From the NCBI RefSeq assembly GCF_002947535.1, contig NZ_PUAP01000021.1:62001-126000 (forward strand): 64,000 nucleotides of DNA, read 5' to 3'. A program made the position numbers and the translations under genes. The first letter of the stretch is position 1; each line of letters opens with the position of its first letter. Positions 43,786 to 53,608 of this stretch are shown one piece after another. The notes under the pieces are model-generated. The model was not told where the DNA came from and did no database searches. It saw only the letters and a program-made list of their open reading frames with translations. This DNA is from Enterococcus mundtii. Its GTDB lineage: Bacteria; Bacillota; Bacilli; Lactobacillales; Enterococcaceae.

Positions 43786-44454
43786 ATGAAAGAGCTAAAA
43801 TACAGAAGTGTATTTGATATTATTGGTCCTGTCATGATTGGACCAAGCAGTTCGCATACCGCTGGGGCTGCAAGAATCGGAAAGGTCGTCCGTAGTATTT
43901 TTGGCGATCAACCTGATTCTGTTGACATCTACCTTTATGAGTCTTTTGCCAAAACCTATCGTGGACATGGCACTGATATTGCCTTAGTTGGAGGATTGTT
44001 GGGTATGGAACCAGATGATTCTCGTTTAGCGGATTCGCTAAGGTTCGCTCATGAAGCAGGCATGGAAGTATTATTTGTACCTAAAAGTGAAAAAGCCGAT
44101 CATCCTAATTCCGTCAAAATGTTGTTAAAAAAAGGCAATCGAAAACTTTCGGTTACAGGTATCTCGATTGGTGGAGGCAATATTCAGATCTCTGAATTGA
44201 ACGGCTTCAAGATTTCATTGAGCATGGGGACACCGACCTTGATCATCGTTCACCAAGACGTTCCCGGCATGATTGCTAAAGTCACTAATATTCTTTCAGA
44301 AACCAATACCAATATCGGGACCATGACGGTCACTCGTGAATCAAAAGGTGAAAATGCCATCATGATCATTGAAGTGGACGATCCTCAAGTAGAAGACACC
44401 GTAAAAAAACTAAAACAGCTACCAAATATTGACAGTGTCAATTATTTCGAGTAA
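43786..44454 (+). CDS. sdaAB: L-serine dehydratase, beta subunit
   Basis: This is the small subunit of the iron-sulfur L-serine deaminase (serine to pyruvate and ammonia). The N-terminal FDIIGPVMIGPSSSHTAGAARIG is diagnostic. An ACT domain occupies about residues 150-222 (LIIVHQDVPGMIAKVTNILSE) and probably senses serine. GAGGTG precedes the ATG. The alpha subunit gene starts 15 bases after the stop. Confidence 0.97.
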   Translation: MKELKYRSVFDIIGPVMIGPSSSHTAGAARIGKVVRSIFGDQPDSVDIYLYESFAKTYRGHGTDIALVGGLLGMEPDDSRLADSLRFAHEAGMEVLFVPKSEKADHPNSVKMLLKKGNRKLSVTGISIGGGNIQISELNGFKISLSMGTPTLIIVHQDVPGMIAKVTNILSETNTNIGTMTVTRESKGENAIMIIEVDDPQVEDTVKKLKQLPNIDSVNYFE

Positions 44455-44469
44455 AGGAGCAGACCAGGT

Positions 44470-45342
44470 ATGTTTTTATCAATTGAAGAATTAGTCCAAC
44501 AAGCCCAAGCCTATCCTAACGTTGCCGAGTTGATGATCGCAGTCGAAATGGAAATGAGTCATCGTTCTCGTGAGCAGATCATCGAGATCATGAAAAAGAA
44601 TCTACTCGTGATGGAACAGTCGATCGCCGAAGGAAATGCTGGTGTGACCTCTGTTACAGGAATCACTGGCGGCGATGCAAAAAAAATGGATAACTACCTT
44701 TCTCACGCTGATTTCCTTAGTGGTGAAACAATCTTGACTGCGGTTCGTAATGCGATTGCTGTGAATGAAGTCAATGCCAAAATGGGATTGATCTGTGCAA
44801 CGCCTACTGCGGGCAGCGCAGGAGTGGTCCCTGGTGTCTTGATGGCCGTACGTGATCGTTTGCAATTAACCCATGAACAACAACTCGACTTCTTATTTAC
44901 AGCAGGCGCTTTTGGCTTGGTCATTGCGAACAACGCATCGATCAGCGGGGCTGAAGGTGGTTGTCAGGCAGAAGTCGGATCGGCGAGTGCGATGGCTTCC
45001 GCTGCCTTGGTTTGCGCGAAAAACGGCACAGCTCATCAAGCCGCTCAAGCTGTGGCAATCACGCTTAAAAATATGATGGGTTTGATCTGCGATCCTGTCG
45101 CTGGCCTCGTCGAAGTCCCTTGCGTCAAAAGAAACGCTTTAGGTTCGTCACAAGCATTCATCTCTGCTGATATGGCTTTAGCTGGCATCGAAAGTGTGAT
45201 CCCACCTGATGAAGTGGTCGCTGCCATGTATCAAGTTGGCAGACAGATGCCTTCGATCTTCAAAGAAACCGCAGAAGGCGGACTTGCAGTGACACCTACC
45301 GCGAAACGATTGACGAAAGAAATCTTAGAAAAACAAGTATAG
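44470..45342 (+). CDS. sdaAA: L-serine dehydratase, alpha subunit
   Basis: This is the catalytic subunit. Cys residues expected to hold the Fe-S cluster lie in EGGCQAE, GLICDPVAG and EVPCVKRNA. The N-terminal EVEMSHRSREQIIEIM and the TPTAGSAGVVPGVL loop are typical. The length of 290 residues is normal. It produces pyruvate from serine together with SdaAB. A terminator follows. Confidence 0.97.
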   Translation: MFLSIEELVQQAQAYPNVAELMIAVEMEMSHRSREQIIEIMKKNLLVMEQSIAEGNAGVTSVTGITGGDAKKMDNYLSHADFLSGETILTAVRNAIAVNEVNAKMGLICATPTAGSAGVVPGVLMAVRDRLQLTHEQQLDFLFTAGAFGLVIANNASISGAEGGCQAEVGSASAMASAALVCAKNGTAHQAAQAVAITLKNMMGLICDPVAGLVEVPCVKRNALGSSQAFISADMALAGIESVIPPDEVVAAMYQVGRQMPSIFKETAEGGLAVTPTAKRLTKEILEKQV

Positions 45343-45404
45343 TTACTTCTTATATAAAAAAGCTGAATCAGAAAATGCACAAAATTCATTATCGCCAAAG
45401 ACAT

Positions 45405-45455
45405 GCCGAATAACCATGGTAGCAAATTCGTTGCCATAGTTATTCGGCTTATTTG
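45405..45455. terminator. Bidirectional terminator between convergent operons
   Basis: GCCGAATAACCATGG pairs with CCATAGTTATTCGGC (45405-45419, 45434-45448), one mismatch, with a short T-rich tail. Confidence 0.7.
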
Positions 45456-45456
45456 T

Positions 45457-46767
45457 TTACATCCTCTGCTTTGCTTCAAACACAAATTGCCCCATTTGTT
45501 CATAGAGGTCAGCTTTGATTTTTTCAAAGTCATGATGGACTAACTGATGATCACGTACAAGCTGTCTGCCATCTACCCATACATGTGCTACATTGGAAGC
45601 ATTCGCTGAATAAACTAAAGCAGAGTATGGATCAAAAATCGGAAACATATTCACAGACTGCGTCTCAACGATAATAAAATCTGCCTTGTTCCCTACAACA
45701 AGCTGACCAGTCTCTTTAAAATCTAACAACTCCGCCCCACCTCTAGTGGCTAAACGGACAATTTCCTTTGCTGGGAAAAGCGCACGATCTTTTTCAAAAG
45801 TTTTATGGAAATTGGCAAATAACTTCATTTGTGCAAAGAGATCCAAAGTATTGCCACTACTTGGACCGTCTGTACCTAACCCGACAGTTAAACCTGCAGA
45901 AAGCATAGCTTTAACTGGTGCTACACCTTTCGCTGATTTTGTGTTCGCACCAATGCAGTGAGCAATTCCGACTTGCTCTCTTGCTGTAGCGACTAAAGCA
46001 ATATCCGCTTCTGTCATATGGATACAATGGGCCATGATCAACGGTCTGTTCATAAAACCTAAGTCTTTCAACAACTCGAATGGTGTTTGTTGATACTGCT
46101 CCGCTAATTCCTGCATTTCATAGTCCATTTCTGCCACATGTAAGGTGATCGGCACATCGAATCGTTCACTCAATTCAACTGTCCGCTTCAACCCTTCAAA
46201 GGTATTGGTATTCGGCGCATGAGGAGCCAACGCAGGCGTAATCAATGGATGGTCTTTCCACTTTGGCAAGAATGTCTCACAATAAGTCAAGCCGCCAGAA
46301 GGCTCTAGATTATCACACACAGGCATATCAATGATCGTTTCACCAAGGATTGCACGTATCTTAAACTGATCACATACTTGCGCGACTTGATCTTCAAAAT
46401 AATACATGTCACAAAAACCAGTCACACCACTAAGCAACATCTCACTGATTGCATAGGCTGTACTCGCTGCCACTAGCTCTGGGGTCATGAACGCTTCTAA
46501 TGGAAATAAGAACCGACGTAATCGATCTGGTACATCATCTCCTAAAGATCGAAAAGGAATCATCCCAGCATGGGTATGTGTATTCACAAAACCTGGCAAT
46601 AAGATACCGCCTGCTCCATCGATGACTTCCTCCGCAGAAGCTATCCCTTCCTGCCATTCTCCTATCTCAATGATACGATTTTCTTCAATCCGTACATACC
46701 CGTTTTTGTATTCAGTCAGTTGATCATCCATCGTTAGAACGTGGACATTTTTTATCAATGTACTCAT
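45457..46767 (-). CDS. Amidohydrolase, aminohydrolase of the TRZ/ATZ - guanine/S-adenosylhomocysteine deaminase group
   Basis: A metal-dependent deaminase of 436 residues. Metal ligands are visible in [24 protein letters not shown] and GTDGPSS. The layout ([10 protein letters not shown] near residue 58, [19 protein letters not shown]) is that of the MtaD/SsnA/AtzA branch, which deaminates purines or related heterocycles. The ATG overlaps the end of the adenine deaminase gene by 4 bp, so the two are coupled. Guanine, methylthioadenosine and cytosine-like compounds are all possible substrates. Confidence 0.85.
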   Translation of the reverse strand: MSTLIKNVHVLTMDDQLTEYKNGYVRIEENRIIEIGEWQEGIASAEEVIDGAGGILLPGFVNTHTHAGMIPFRSLGDDVPDRLRRFLFPLEAFMTPELVAASTAYAISEMLLSGVTGFCDMYYFEDQVAQVCDQFKIRAILGETIIDMPVCDNLEPSGGLTYCETFLPKWKDHPLITPALAPHAPNTNTFEGLKRTVELSERFDVPITLHVAEMDYEMQELAEQYQQTPFELLKDLGFMNRPLIMAHCIHMTEADIALVATAREQVGIAHCIGANTKSAKGVAPVKAMLSAGLTVGLGTDGPSSGNTLDLFAQMKLFANFHKTFEKDRALFPAKEIVRLATRGGAELLDFKETGQLVVGNKADFIIVETQSVNMFPIFDPYSALVYSANASNVAHVWVDGRQLVRDHQLVHHDFEKIKADLYEQMGQFVFEAKQRM

Positions 46768-48488
46768 AACAAAACACCATCACTTGGAAAAACCAGCGGA
46801 TAAAATTCCTGTGTTTTCGTATTCATCATTCCTTTATCTGTCATTTTGATCGCAGGTGAAACTGGTAGTGACAAAGTAGAAAACGACATGATCTCATTCA
46901 TGTTTTTATAGCCTAGATTTTGCATTTCTCTACGCACAGTTTTTAAATCTTGCCCTAACTCTTCAATCGGTGCTTGTGAAACGATCCCACCAATCGGTAA
47001 CGGACAAGTTGCTGTTAACTTGCCAGCATTTACCACCACATAGCCACCTTGCAATTCCAACAATTTTTGCTGAGCCAGCAGAATGTCTTGGCAATTATTC
47101 CCCATCACCATCACGTTATGATGATCATGCGCCCAAGTCGTCGCAATACTTCCTGGTTTCGAAATAGGTTCTTCCATCAAAGCATACGCCACATTGCCGT
47201 TCTTCCCATAGCGTTCCATCACAAGCAATAAGGCGCAATCCGAATTTTCCCAATCGAGGTACCCATCTTTCACTGGAATGTTCTTCGTGATCCGTTCCGT
47301 AAACGTTCCAACCTCATGCTTACGAATAACATTACAACGAACACTTGGTAAATCCGTTTTGACTGGCAACCGTAGATCGTCTAAAGAAATCTTTTTACAA
47401 TGGACCGTTTGACTGTATGAAGCAGGAAATTGTTCGATTTTTTCTGGATAAGTGATCGCCTCACCGTGTCGGTAGACTTCTTTACCCGATTTGAAGACCG
47501 CAGAAATAGCGAATGTGGATAAATCATCTAACAAAATAAAATCAGCCATTCTTCCAGGTCCAATCAATCCCCGATCATTCAAGCCCATTCTACGTGCTGG
47601 TGTATAAGTCGTCATATAGATTGCTTGTTCGACTGGTAGCCCCGCCTCAACTGCTTTTTTCAAATTTTCATTTAAATGCCCAGTGAGTAAATCATCTGCC
47701 ATCACATCGTCTGTGATGATACAAGCATAGTCATAATACTCATTTTCCGTGATTACCGCCATATTTTCCGGTGTGATCGACTTGTTTTGGAATTGGATGA
47801 ACATGCCATTTTCAATTTTTTCTGCTAAGGATTCCGGAAACTGATGCGTATGATCAGAAGAAATCCCGCTATACATAAATGCTGCCAATTCTTCTTCGTA
47901 AATTTTAGGACAATGTCCTTCCAACGGCATCGTTGGGCGTTTTTCTTTACATAGATCAATGATTTGACGAATCAGCGAAGTTGGTTCATGGGCAATACCG
48001 TGGAAATTCATTGCTTCGCCTAAACAAATCACTTTTGGATTGTCTAACAACTTTTCTGTTTCAGCTAACCCAATGATTCCACCGGTAGTTTCTAGTTCAG
48101 GTGTGGTGGAAGGAACGGACGATGGGATTGCATGGAAAATATCTAATTCCGTTTCTGCAGCCATAAATTCAGTCAATCCCTCAAGACCAAAAACATTTGC
48201 CATCTCATGCGCATCCGCAATCACTGTAGTCACACCAAATGGTAAAACGACCTTGGAAAAAATACTTGGCGTAGTCATTGAACTCTCAATGTGCATATGG
48301 CTGTCGATCAAACCAGGAATCATATATTTCCCTCGACCATCAATTTCTTGAAGGATCTCCAAGTGACTCAGATCCTTTGTTGTGATGTAATAAAATTTTT
48401 CACCGCTGACTGTGACATGTTTCTTCTCAAAACATTGTTTGGCTGTGTTGTACACTTGAGCATCTCTAATCAGTAAGTCAATCTTCAC
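46764..48488 (-). CDS. ade: Adenine deaminase
   Basis: It converts adenine to hypoxanthine and ammonia. The binuclear site is announced by [15 protein letters not shown] near residue 58; the block [24 protein letters not shown] and the C-terminal [14 protein letters not shown] and [16 protein letters not shown] are characteristic of AdeC. The length is 574 residues. It lies 109 bases downstream of the ABC binding-protein gene and is coupled to the second amidohydrolase, so transport and deamination probably work as one salvage or nitrogen pathway. Confidence 0.93.
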   Translation of the reverse strand: MKIDLLIRDAQVYNTAKQCFEKKHVTVSGEKFYYITTKDLSHLEILQEIDGRGKYMIPGLIDSHMHIESSMTTPSIFSKVVLPFGVTTVIADAHEMANVFGLEGLTEFMAAETELDIFHAIPSSVPSTTPELETTGGIIGLAETEKLLDNPKVICLGEAMNFHGIAHEPTSLIRQIIDLCKEKRPTMPLEGHCPKIYEEELAAFMYSGISSDHTHQFPESLAEKIENGMFIQFQNKSITPENMAVITENEYYDYACIITDDVMADDLLTGHLNENLKKAVEAGLPVEQAIYMTTYTPARRMGLNDRGLIGPGRMADFILLDDLSTFAISAVFKSGKEVYRHGEAITYPEKIEQFPASYSQTVHCKKISLDDLRLPVKTDLPSVRCNVIRKHEVGTFTERITKNIPVKDGYLDWENSDCALLLVMERYGKNGNVAYALMEEPISKPGSIATTWAHDHHNVMVMGNNCQDILLAQQKLLELQGGYVVVNAGKLTATCPLPIGGIVSQAPIEELGQDLKTVRREMQNLGYKNMNEIMSFSTLSLPVSPAIKMTDKGMMNTKTQEFYPLVFPSDGVLL

Positions 48489-48597
48489 ATTTTTCCCTCA
48501 CTTTTATTGTCCTTAGACAAGAATAGGGGGCTGTGCGCTTCCGACACAACCACCCCAATGTTTATTTTTTCAATGATTTCCCGTTATAGGAAAATGT

Positions 48598-49659
48598 TTA
48601 TTGGTTGATCAAACGATTCCAACGGTCGATCCAGTCAGTCATTTGACTATTCACGAAATCAAAGTCGATGTTTTTTGCTCGGTCAGCAACTGCACCATAA
48701 GTCATATTACCAGCTTCTTCTTCACTTAATTCCACTTTATCATTCGTCGGTGCTTCATTTAATGAAAGTGCCTTTGTTTTTTGTGATTCTTCGCTAATTC
48801 TATAGTTGATGAATGAGTAAGCCAATTCTTTGTTCGCTGCTTCTTTTGGAATATTGATCGTATTGTAGTTCGCATATGTGCCACTCTCAGGGACCACGTA
48901 TTCGATCGTGTCAGAATCTCCTTTGACGATATCATAAGCAAAATCCATCACGATCGCTGCTTCAATTTCTCCTGCTTGGAACATATTTGCTAAGTCAGAA
49001 GATCTTGCATAAGTCTTAACGATATTTGGTTTCAATTCTTCTAAAGCTTCAAATGCTGCTTCTCCATTGTCATCTTCAATCGCTACACCCGCATGGTCAC
49101 TTGCAATATACATCATCAAAGGTCCGGCAGTCGTCGTGATTTCCGGGATCGAGATTTTTCCTTCTAATGCTGAATCCCAAAGATCTGACCAGCTAGTAAT
49201 TTCTTTTCCAACTTTTTCTCTGTCGTAAACGATACCTACACTGTTTACGGCAATCGGAACACCTGCACCACTGTCAAAGACTTCCTTCGCTCCTTCAGTT
49301 AAGTCCGCTAAATTCGGGATTTTTGATTCATCTAGTTTTTCAAATAATTCTTGAGAAGCCCCATCCGCTGAGTTCGCTTGCGCTAACTCAATAACGTCGA
49401 TTCCTCTAGGATTACTGATTAATTTGTTGAAGCGATCGCCACTGTTACCTAGATCCATAGTGATCTTCGCATCGAATTCTTTTTCAAAAGGATCCATCAC
49501 ATCGCTTTTCACGATATCTTCGCTTAAACCAAATGTTGATACAACTAGATCTTTTGACTCTTTCGCTTCGGAAGAATTAGTTTCAGATCCTCCACCGCAA
49601 GCTGTCAATACAAACATACTTGCTAAAACTACTGAACTTACTAGAAAGCCTTTTTTCAC
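48598..49659 (-). CDS. ABC transporter substrate-binding lipoprotein (PotD/iron-type family)
   Basis: A 353-residue surface lipoprotein. A signal peptide ends in the lipobox LTAC with C21 as the lipid anchor, followed by a Ser/Glu-rich tether. The mature part has the two-domain periplasmic-binding pattern of the PotD/AfuA group (VVSTFGLSEDIV..., VPIAVNSVGIVYDREKV, YANYNTINIPKEA). The family covers polyamines, iron, thiamine and phosphonates. Next to two deaminases a nucleobase-like ligand is plausible, but the pocket cannot be judged by eye. Confidence 0.85.
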   Translation of the reverse strand: MKKGFLVSSVVLASMFVLTACGGGSETNSSEAKESKDLVVSTFGLSEDIVKSDVMDPFEKEFDAKITMDLGNSGDRFNKLISNPRGIDVIELAQANSADGASQELFEKLDESKIPNLADLTEGAKEVFDSGAGVPIAVNSVGIVYDREKVGKEITSWSDLWDSALEGKISIPEITTTAGPLMMYIASDHAGVAIEDDNGEAAFEALEELKPNIVKTYARSSDLANMFQAGEIEAAIVMDFAYDIVKGDSDTIEYVVPESGTYANYNTINIPKEAANKELAYSFINYRISEESQKTKALSLNEAPTNDKVELSEEEAGNMTYGAVADRAKNIDFDFVNSQMTDWIDRWNRLINQ

Positions 49660-49681
49660 TGATTTTTCCCCTTTTCTCTAC

Positions 49682-50722
49682 TTATTTATCTTCCAAAAGA
49701 ACGATTTTATCTTTTGGGAAATGCAGGTTGATTTGATCTCCTGCTTGGTAAATTTGTTTATCCGTACCGTTTACTAAGAACTTACCTAAATCCGTTGTCA
49801 CTTCATACTGGTAACTTTTCCCTAAAAATGTTCTGACTTTCACTTCACCTTTTACACCGTTATGTGTCGCATCAGAGGCAATCTCGATATCTTCAGGACG
49901 GATCGTCGCTACTAATCGCTCTGCTATCGGTTGCTCATAAGGTGTCTCAATGACATTCCCAGCGGCTTGATAGCGGATGCCTTCGATTTGTTCAACTGGA
50001 AAGAAATTTTCAAAACCGATAAAATGTGCAACAAAACGAGTTTTTGGATGTCGGTAGATTGTTTCCGGTGTATCATATTGCTCGATGACACCATTATTCA
50101 TGACCGCGACTTTATCCGAGATCGAGAAGCATTCTTCTTGATCGTGGGTCACAAAAACTGTTGTGATACCAAGTTGTTGTTGGATACGTTTGATTTCGAT
50201 CCGCATTTGGACACGTAGTTTCGCATCTAGATTACTTAATGGTTCGTCTAGGAGTAGTAACTTAGGTTCAATAACCAAAGCTCGAGCCAAAGCCACTCGT
50301 TGGCGTTGCCCACCTGACAGTTGTTTCGGGTAACGATCACCCAACTGTTCCAAGCCACAGATCGCTAGCATATCTGCTACTTTCTTGGCGATATCTGCTT
50401 TATTTTCTTTTCGCAATTTCAAGCCAAAAGCGACATTCTCAGCAATCGTCAAGTGAGGAAACAGCGCATAGCTCTGAAATACCATACCAAAATTACGTTT
50501 ATGCACAGGAACTTTCACTAATTCTTGATCTTCCAAAACAAAAGAGCCATCGTTCGGCGAAATCAATCCAGCAATCACACGTAGCGTCGTTGTTTTACCG
50601 CAACCACTAGGTCCTAGCAAAGAAACTAGCTCTCCTTTTTCCATTGAAATAGACAAATCTTCTAATATATTTTGTTTTCCGTCATAACTCACACGGATAT
50701 TGTTCAAATTTACAAAACTCAC
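49682..50722 (-). CDS. ABC transporter ATP-binding protein (PotA-type, TOBE domain)
   Basis: This is the ATPase of the importer. Walker A is LLGPSGCGKTT, the signature LSGGQRQRVALARAL, Walker B LLLLDEPLSNLD and the switch VFVTHDQEE. A C-terminal TOBE region runs from about residue 260. The start is GTG at 50722, with AGGGGGAG upstream. The ATG at 50737 forms part of that ribosome site. The length is 346 residues. It is followed by the binding-protein gene after 22 bases. Confidence 0.92.
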   Translation of the reverse strand: MSFVNLNNIRVSYDGKQNILEDLSISMEKGELVSLLGPSGCGKTTTLRVIAGLISPNDGSFVLEDQELVKVPVHKRNFGMVFQSYALFPHLTIAENVAFGLKLRKENKADIAKKVADMLAICGLEQLGDRYPKQLSGGQRQRVALARALVIEPKLLLLDEPLSNLDAKLRVQMRIEIKRIQQQLGITTVFVTHDQEECFSISDKVAVMNNGVIEQYDTPETIYRHPKTRFVAHFIGFENFFPVEQIEGIRYQAAGNVIETPYEQPIAERLVATIRPEDIEIASDATHNGVKGEVKVRTFLGKSYQYEVTTDLGKFLVNGTDKQIYQAGDQINLHFPKDKIVLLEDK

Positions 50723-50783
50723 GGTTCTCCCCCTCATAGTTTCCAGTCATTCTCAAGTACTGTTCGATTTCTTCATTCAACAG

Positions 50784-51563
50784 TTAAGCGATCGAAGCCA
50801 ATCCTAACGTTTTCTCAATAATAAACATCAAGAAAACGGTTAATACCATGATCATCACTGAAATCGCCGACACAGTCGGATCATACGTATATTCAATGTA
50901 GCTCAATAATGAAGTGGGCAACATCGTTACTCCTGGTCCAGATAAAAACATTGAAACTGGTACATTATTGAATGAGTTGACAAAAGCCAGCATAAACGCC
51001 GCAAATATTCCAGAAGAAACATTTGGTAAGACGACTTGCATAAAAGCGCGGGTTTTTGTACAACCTAATGTCCAGGCAACTTCTTCAATCGAAAAATCTA
51101 ATTGCTCCATACTTGAACCTACGACGCGAATGATATACGGTAGGCTGATCAAAAAATGACCAATCAACAAAGCTTGGATCACTGGCAAGTTAAACTTGAT
51201 CACGATGTATTGGAACAAGGAGTAACCGACAACGATACCCGGAATCATCGTTGGAGACAAAAAGAAATTTTTAAAAAGCTGTTTACTATTCATGTGGTAA
51301 CGAGAAAGTGCGTAAGAAGTCGGCACACCTACTAATAAAGCTAACAGAGTAGCCCCTATGCCAATACTTAAACTCAATTTAAAGCTGTTCATAAATGTTT
51401 CAGAACTTAACGCTTTCTTGTACCACTCTAATGAAAATCCATCAATTGGAAATTGTATCGTTGATGATTGTCCGAAAGACGTCACAACAATAATCACTAG
51501 TGGTAAAAACAAAAACGCAAAAACTAATACTGCGATGATCGTCATCCCTTTTTGCTTACGCAT
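50784..51563 (-). CDS. ABC transporter permease (PotC type)
   Basis: An inner-membrane subunit of 259 residues with six predicted helices. The coupling loop EVAWTLGCTKTRAFMQVVLP near residue 167 carries the EAA-like motif. The N-terminus KGMTIIAVLVFAFLFLPLVIIVVTSF is typical. It overlaps the first permease gene by 8 bp. Confidence 0.92.
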   Translation of the reverse strand: MRKQKGMTIIAVLVFAFLFLPLVIIVVTSFGQSSTIQFPIDGFSLEWYKKALSSETFMNSFKLSLSIGIGATLLALLVGVPTSYALSRYHMNSKQLFKNFFLSPTMIPGIVVGYSLFQYIVIKFNLPVIQALLIGHFLISLPYIIRVVGSSMEQLDFSIEEVAWTLGCTKTRAFMQVVLPNVSSGIFAAFMLAFVNSFNNVPVSMFLSGPGVTMLPTSLLSYIEYTYDPTVSAISVMIMVLTVFLMFIIEKTLGLASIA

Positions 51564-52392
51564 GATTCATTTCCCTCCGATCCAAACGTGCAGCAATCAT
51601 ATTCAATCCTTTATTCACGATCAGAGTAGTGACGATCATGATCAATGCAATGACACTTGCTGAAGTCCAATCACCTAAAGTCGATGCTTTCTGGTATAAG
51701 AAAGTCGCCATCATCATATTTTGGTTTCCACCTAAAAGTTGTGGTGTCGTATAAGCCGTCAACGTGCCTGTAAATACTAAAATACTGCCAACGATCACTC
51801 CAGGTATACAAAGCGGCATGACAATTTTATAGAACGTTTTAAACGGACTCGCACCTAACGTTTCGGCAGCTTCCAGTGTTTCTTTCTCAATATTTTCCAT
51901 CACACCGACAAGTGTCATGACCATGGTAGGTAGGAACAAATAGACAGACCCGATAATAATTGCAAACTCCGTATATAGTAAGGCGATGGGTTGTTCGATC
52001 AGTCCTAAGCGAATCAAGAAATTATTGATTACTCCTGTCCTTCCTAGAATGTTGATCCAGGCAAAACTACGGATGACTGAATTGGTCAATAATGGAAACA
52101 TCGTCATTGCCATCAATAAACTTTTCCACTTTTTCCCCACGCCTGCAATAAAATAAGCAGTTGGAATACCTAAAACGGCAGAAATCAAAGTCACAATGAC
52201 AGAAACGCGAATTGTTCGAAGAAAAATCCTCAAATTGAAATCATCTGTCAAAAAACTAGTATAAGCACTCAGACTAGCCCCTGTTTCAGTAAAAATAGTT
52301 GGCCATATGATATTGACCAATGGCAAAATCATAAAAAATAGTAATAAGATCGTTCCTGGTGCAATGATCAAATACGGAACATTCTTCCTCAT
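51556..52392 (-). CDS. ABC transporter permease (PotB type)
   Basis: This is the first gene of the importer operon, 278 residues with six helices. EAAETLGASPFKTFYKIVMPLCIPG is the coupling loop. The ATG at 52392 follows AGGGGGAG. An in-frame ATG at 52407 starts the same purine-rich string (ATGAGGGGGAGAAC) that also precedes the ATPase gene. Upstream is a TATAAT on the minus strand (52427-52422). Confidence 0.92.
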   Translation of the reverse strand: MRKNVPYLIIAPGTILLLFFMILPLVNIIWPTIFTETGASLSAYTSFLTDDFNLRIFLRTIRVSVIVTLISAVLGIPTAYFIAGVGKKWKSLLMAMTMFPLLTNSVIRSFAWINILGRTGVINNFLIRLGLIEQPIALLYTEFAIIIGSVYLFLPTMVMTLVGVMENIEKETLEAAETLGASPFKTFYKIVMPLCIPGVIVGSILVFTGTLTAYTTPQLLGGNQNMMMATFLYQKASTLGDWTSASVIALIMIVTTLIVNKGLNMIAARLDRREMNHA

Positions 52393-52421
52393 TGTTCTCC
52401 CCCTCATTCGTGTTCTGTCTC

Positions 52422-52445
52422 ATTATAAGAAAAAATACGAACATT
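52422..52445 (-). promoter_or_regulatory. Operon promoter with PurBox-like sequence
   Basis: TATAAT (52427-52422, minus strand) lies below AAATACGAACATT (52433-52445), which differs at one position from the lactococcal PurBox AWWWCCGAACWWT. Its orientation is opposite to the operon. It is a candidate link to PurR. Confidence 0.3.
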
Positions 52446-52680
52446 TTCAAGAAAACTTTGTAATATATTCAGAAAAAAACTCAAGTTATATGAAATAACT
52501 CATAGAAAACCTGTCTTTATCCGTTTTATTCAAAAACATTCACACTCACTTTACTTGTTTTTTAGTAGTTCATGTTTATTAGACGAACGATTATTATCAA
52601 ATAATGAGAATCAACTATCAAAAGCGTTGAGAAATACATCTCAATTGAAAGAGAAAACCAAATTTCCATAAAAACAAAAA

Positions 52681-52728
52681 GAGCAATTACCGAACATTCG
52701 TCCAAAACGTTCGCTAATTGCTCTTTTT
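52681..52728. terminator. Bidirectional terminator
   Basis: GAGCAATTA..TAATTGCTC (52681-52689, 52715-52723) with an inner CGAAC/GTTCG region, A-rich before and T-rich after. It lies just downstream of the orphan hydrolase fragment and was probably the terminator of the complete gene. Confidence 0.75.
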
Positions 52729-52735
52729 ATTAGAC

Positions 52736-52810
52736 TCAACTATTCCATAAAAACTGACTAACTTCTCGATCCACTTCTGTCCCAATCTCGTGAGGCATGT
52801 CATTAATCAT
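52736..52810 (-). pseudogene. Orphan 3' end of a DUF915-type lipoprotein hydrolase gene
   Basis: The minus strand encodes MINDMPHEIGTEVDREVSQF and then LWNS stop, aligned to HENEEVDREVSRFLWGID at the end of the hydrolase at 56516-57409. Bases 52756-52778 and 56539-56561 are identical (23 bases). No upstream part of the gene is present. The fragment marks the left border of the second bacteriocin-like module. Confidence 0.75.
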
Positions 52811-53014
52811 TTGAGCTATTCATTATTCCAGAATTTTAAATTCATTTATAAAACAACAATTACATTTTCCAATAACGTCACAATAAAACTATTATTTCAA
52901 CAACGAATACATATTAAAAAAAACAAAAAAACTCAATGAAAAGGTTTACGTTTTTATATTGATATGATATATTTTTTTTGGATATATCCTAAAAAATAGC
53001 TGGAAGTCAAGAAC
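52811..53014. other. AT-rich leader before the secreted-protein gene
   Basis: About 200 bases with poly-A and poly-T tracts. A possible promoter (TTTACG near 52947, TATGAT near 52965) reads towards the secreted protein. Nothing else is recognised. Confidence 0.35.
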
Positions 53015-53400
53015 ATGATTCTATCAAAGAAAAAACAACTATTACTACCCACATTACAAGTATTTTAGGAATTTTACTTTTAGGTGGTACAAAACGAGTT
53101 GAAGCTGAATCTTTTGGAGGAACAACTGCATATACGTATACAGCAGTATCCGCAAATGTAACCAAAACTTCATCAAGTGCTACTACATACGTTAATTGGA
53201 ATAGTTCCAACCAAAAAAGTCACAAACAATGGTTCGCTCTTTATCAGAATGGATCAAGAAAAGGACAAGGATTATTTAATTATCTTACAAATTCTGCATT
53301 TCCTGGGAACGGTTCAGCGGGTTCGACTGTCCATTTAGCTTCGCAAAGAGAAAACATCATTGACCCTACGACTTACATTTCAGGAACATGGACCCCTTAA
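53015..53400 (+). pseudogene. Secreted small protein gene, frameshifted in a poly-A tract (bacteriocin-like / DUF2712-like)
   Basis: From an ATG at 53015 the frame reads MILSKKK and soon stops. One base earlier the frame continues as TTITTHITSILGILLLGGTK, a signal-peptide core, ending VEA-ESF, then a mature part of about 98 residues rich in Ser, Thr and Asn (YVNWNSSNQKSHKQWFALYQ) and ending YISGTWTP. A one-base change in the A-rich run at 53028-53036 would restore a gene of about 128 codons. Small exported proteins of this composition precede ABC/membrane gene sets in several Firmicutes, and the end recalls DUF2712 proteins. Family assignment is tentative. Confidence 0.6.
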
Positions 53401-53491
53401 AGATGCTGGGCAAGAATCCGTGTCAAAACAACTTCGCTATTTTCTCTTAGAACCAAATAAATAGCGAGAAAGGATATGCCTTCTTTAAATA

Positions 53492-53539
53492 AGGCGTAAT
53501 CTCAAAAGTTCAAAGAGAAATTTTTGGAGATTACGTCCT
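53492..53539 (+). terminator. Hairpin between the secreted protein and membrane genes
   Basis: AGGCGTAATCTC pairs with GAGATTACGTCCT (53492-53503, 53527-53539) around a T-rich loop. It may attenuate transcription into the transporter genes. A smaller TCGCTATTT/AAATAGCGA hairpin lies before it. Confidence 0.5.
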
Positions 53540-53608
53540 ATTTATAGAGGCTGAACACTTTTGCACCGTCTTCTTGTCACATACCGATTGAAAAAAGGAG
53601 ATGTATGT

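Noticed and set aside
52689-52701. Exact match to the PurBox consensus AWWWCCGAACWWT
   Set aside because: It lies inside the stem-loop of a bidirectional terminator, far from a promoter, so the match is probably a by-product of the hairpin.
53007-53210. Minus-strand 67-codon open frame
   Set aside because: It is antisense to the secreted-protein gene, has no ribosome site, and the plus-strand reading makes a clear signal peptide and mature protein.
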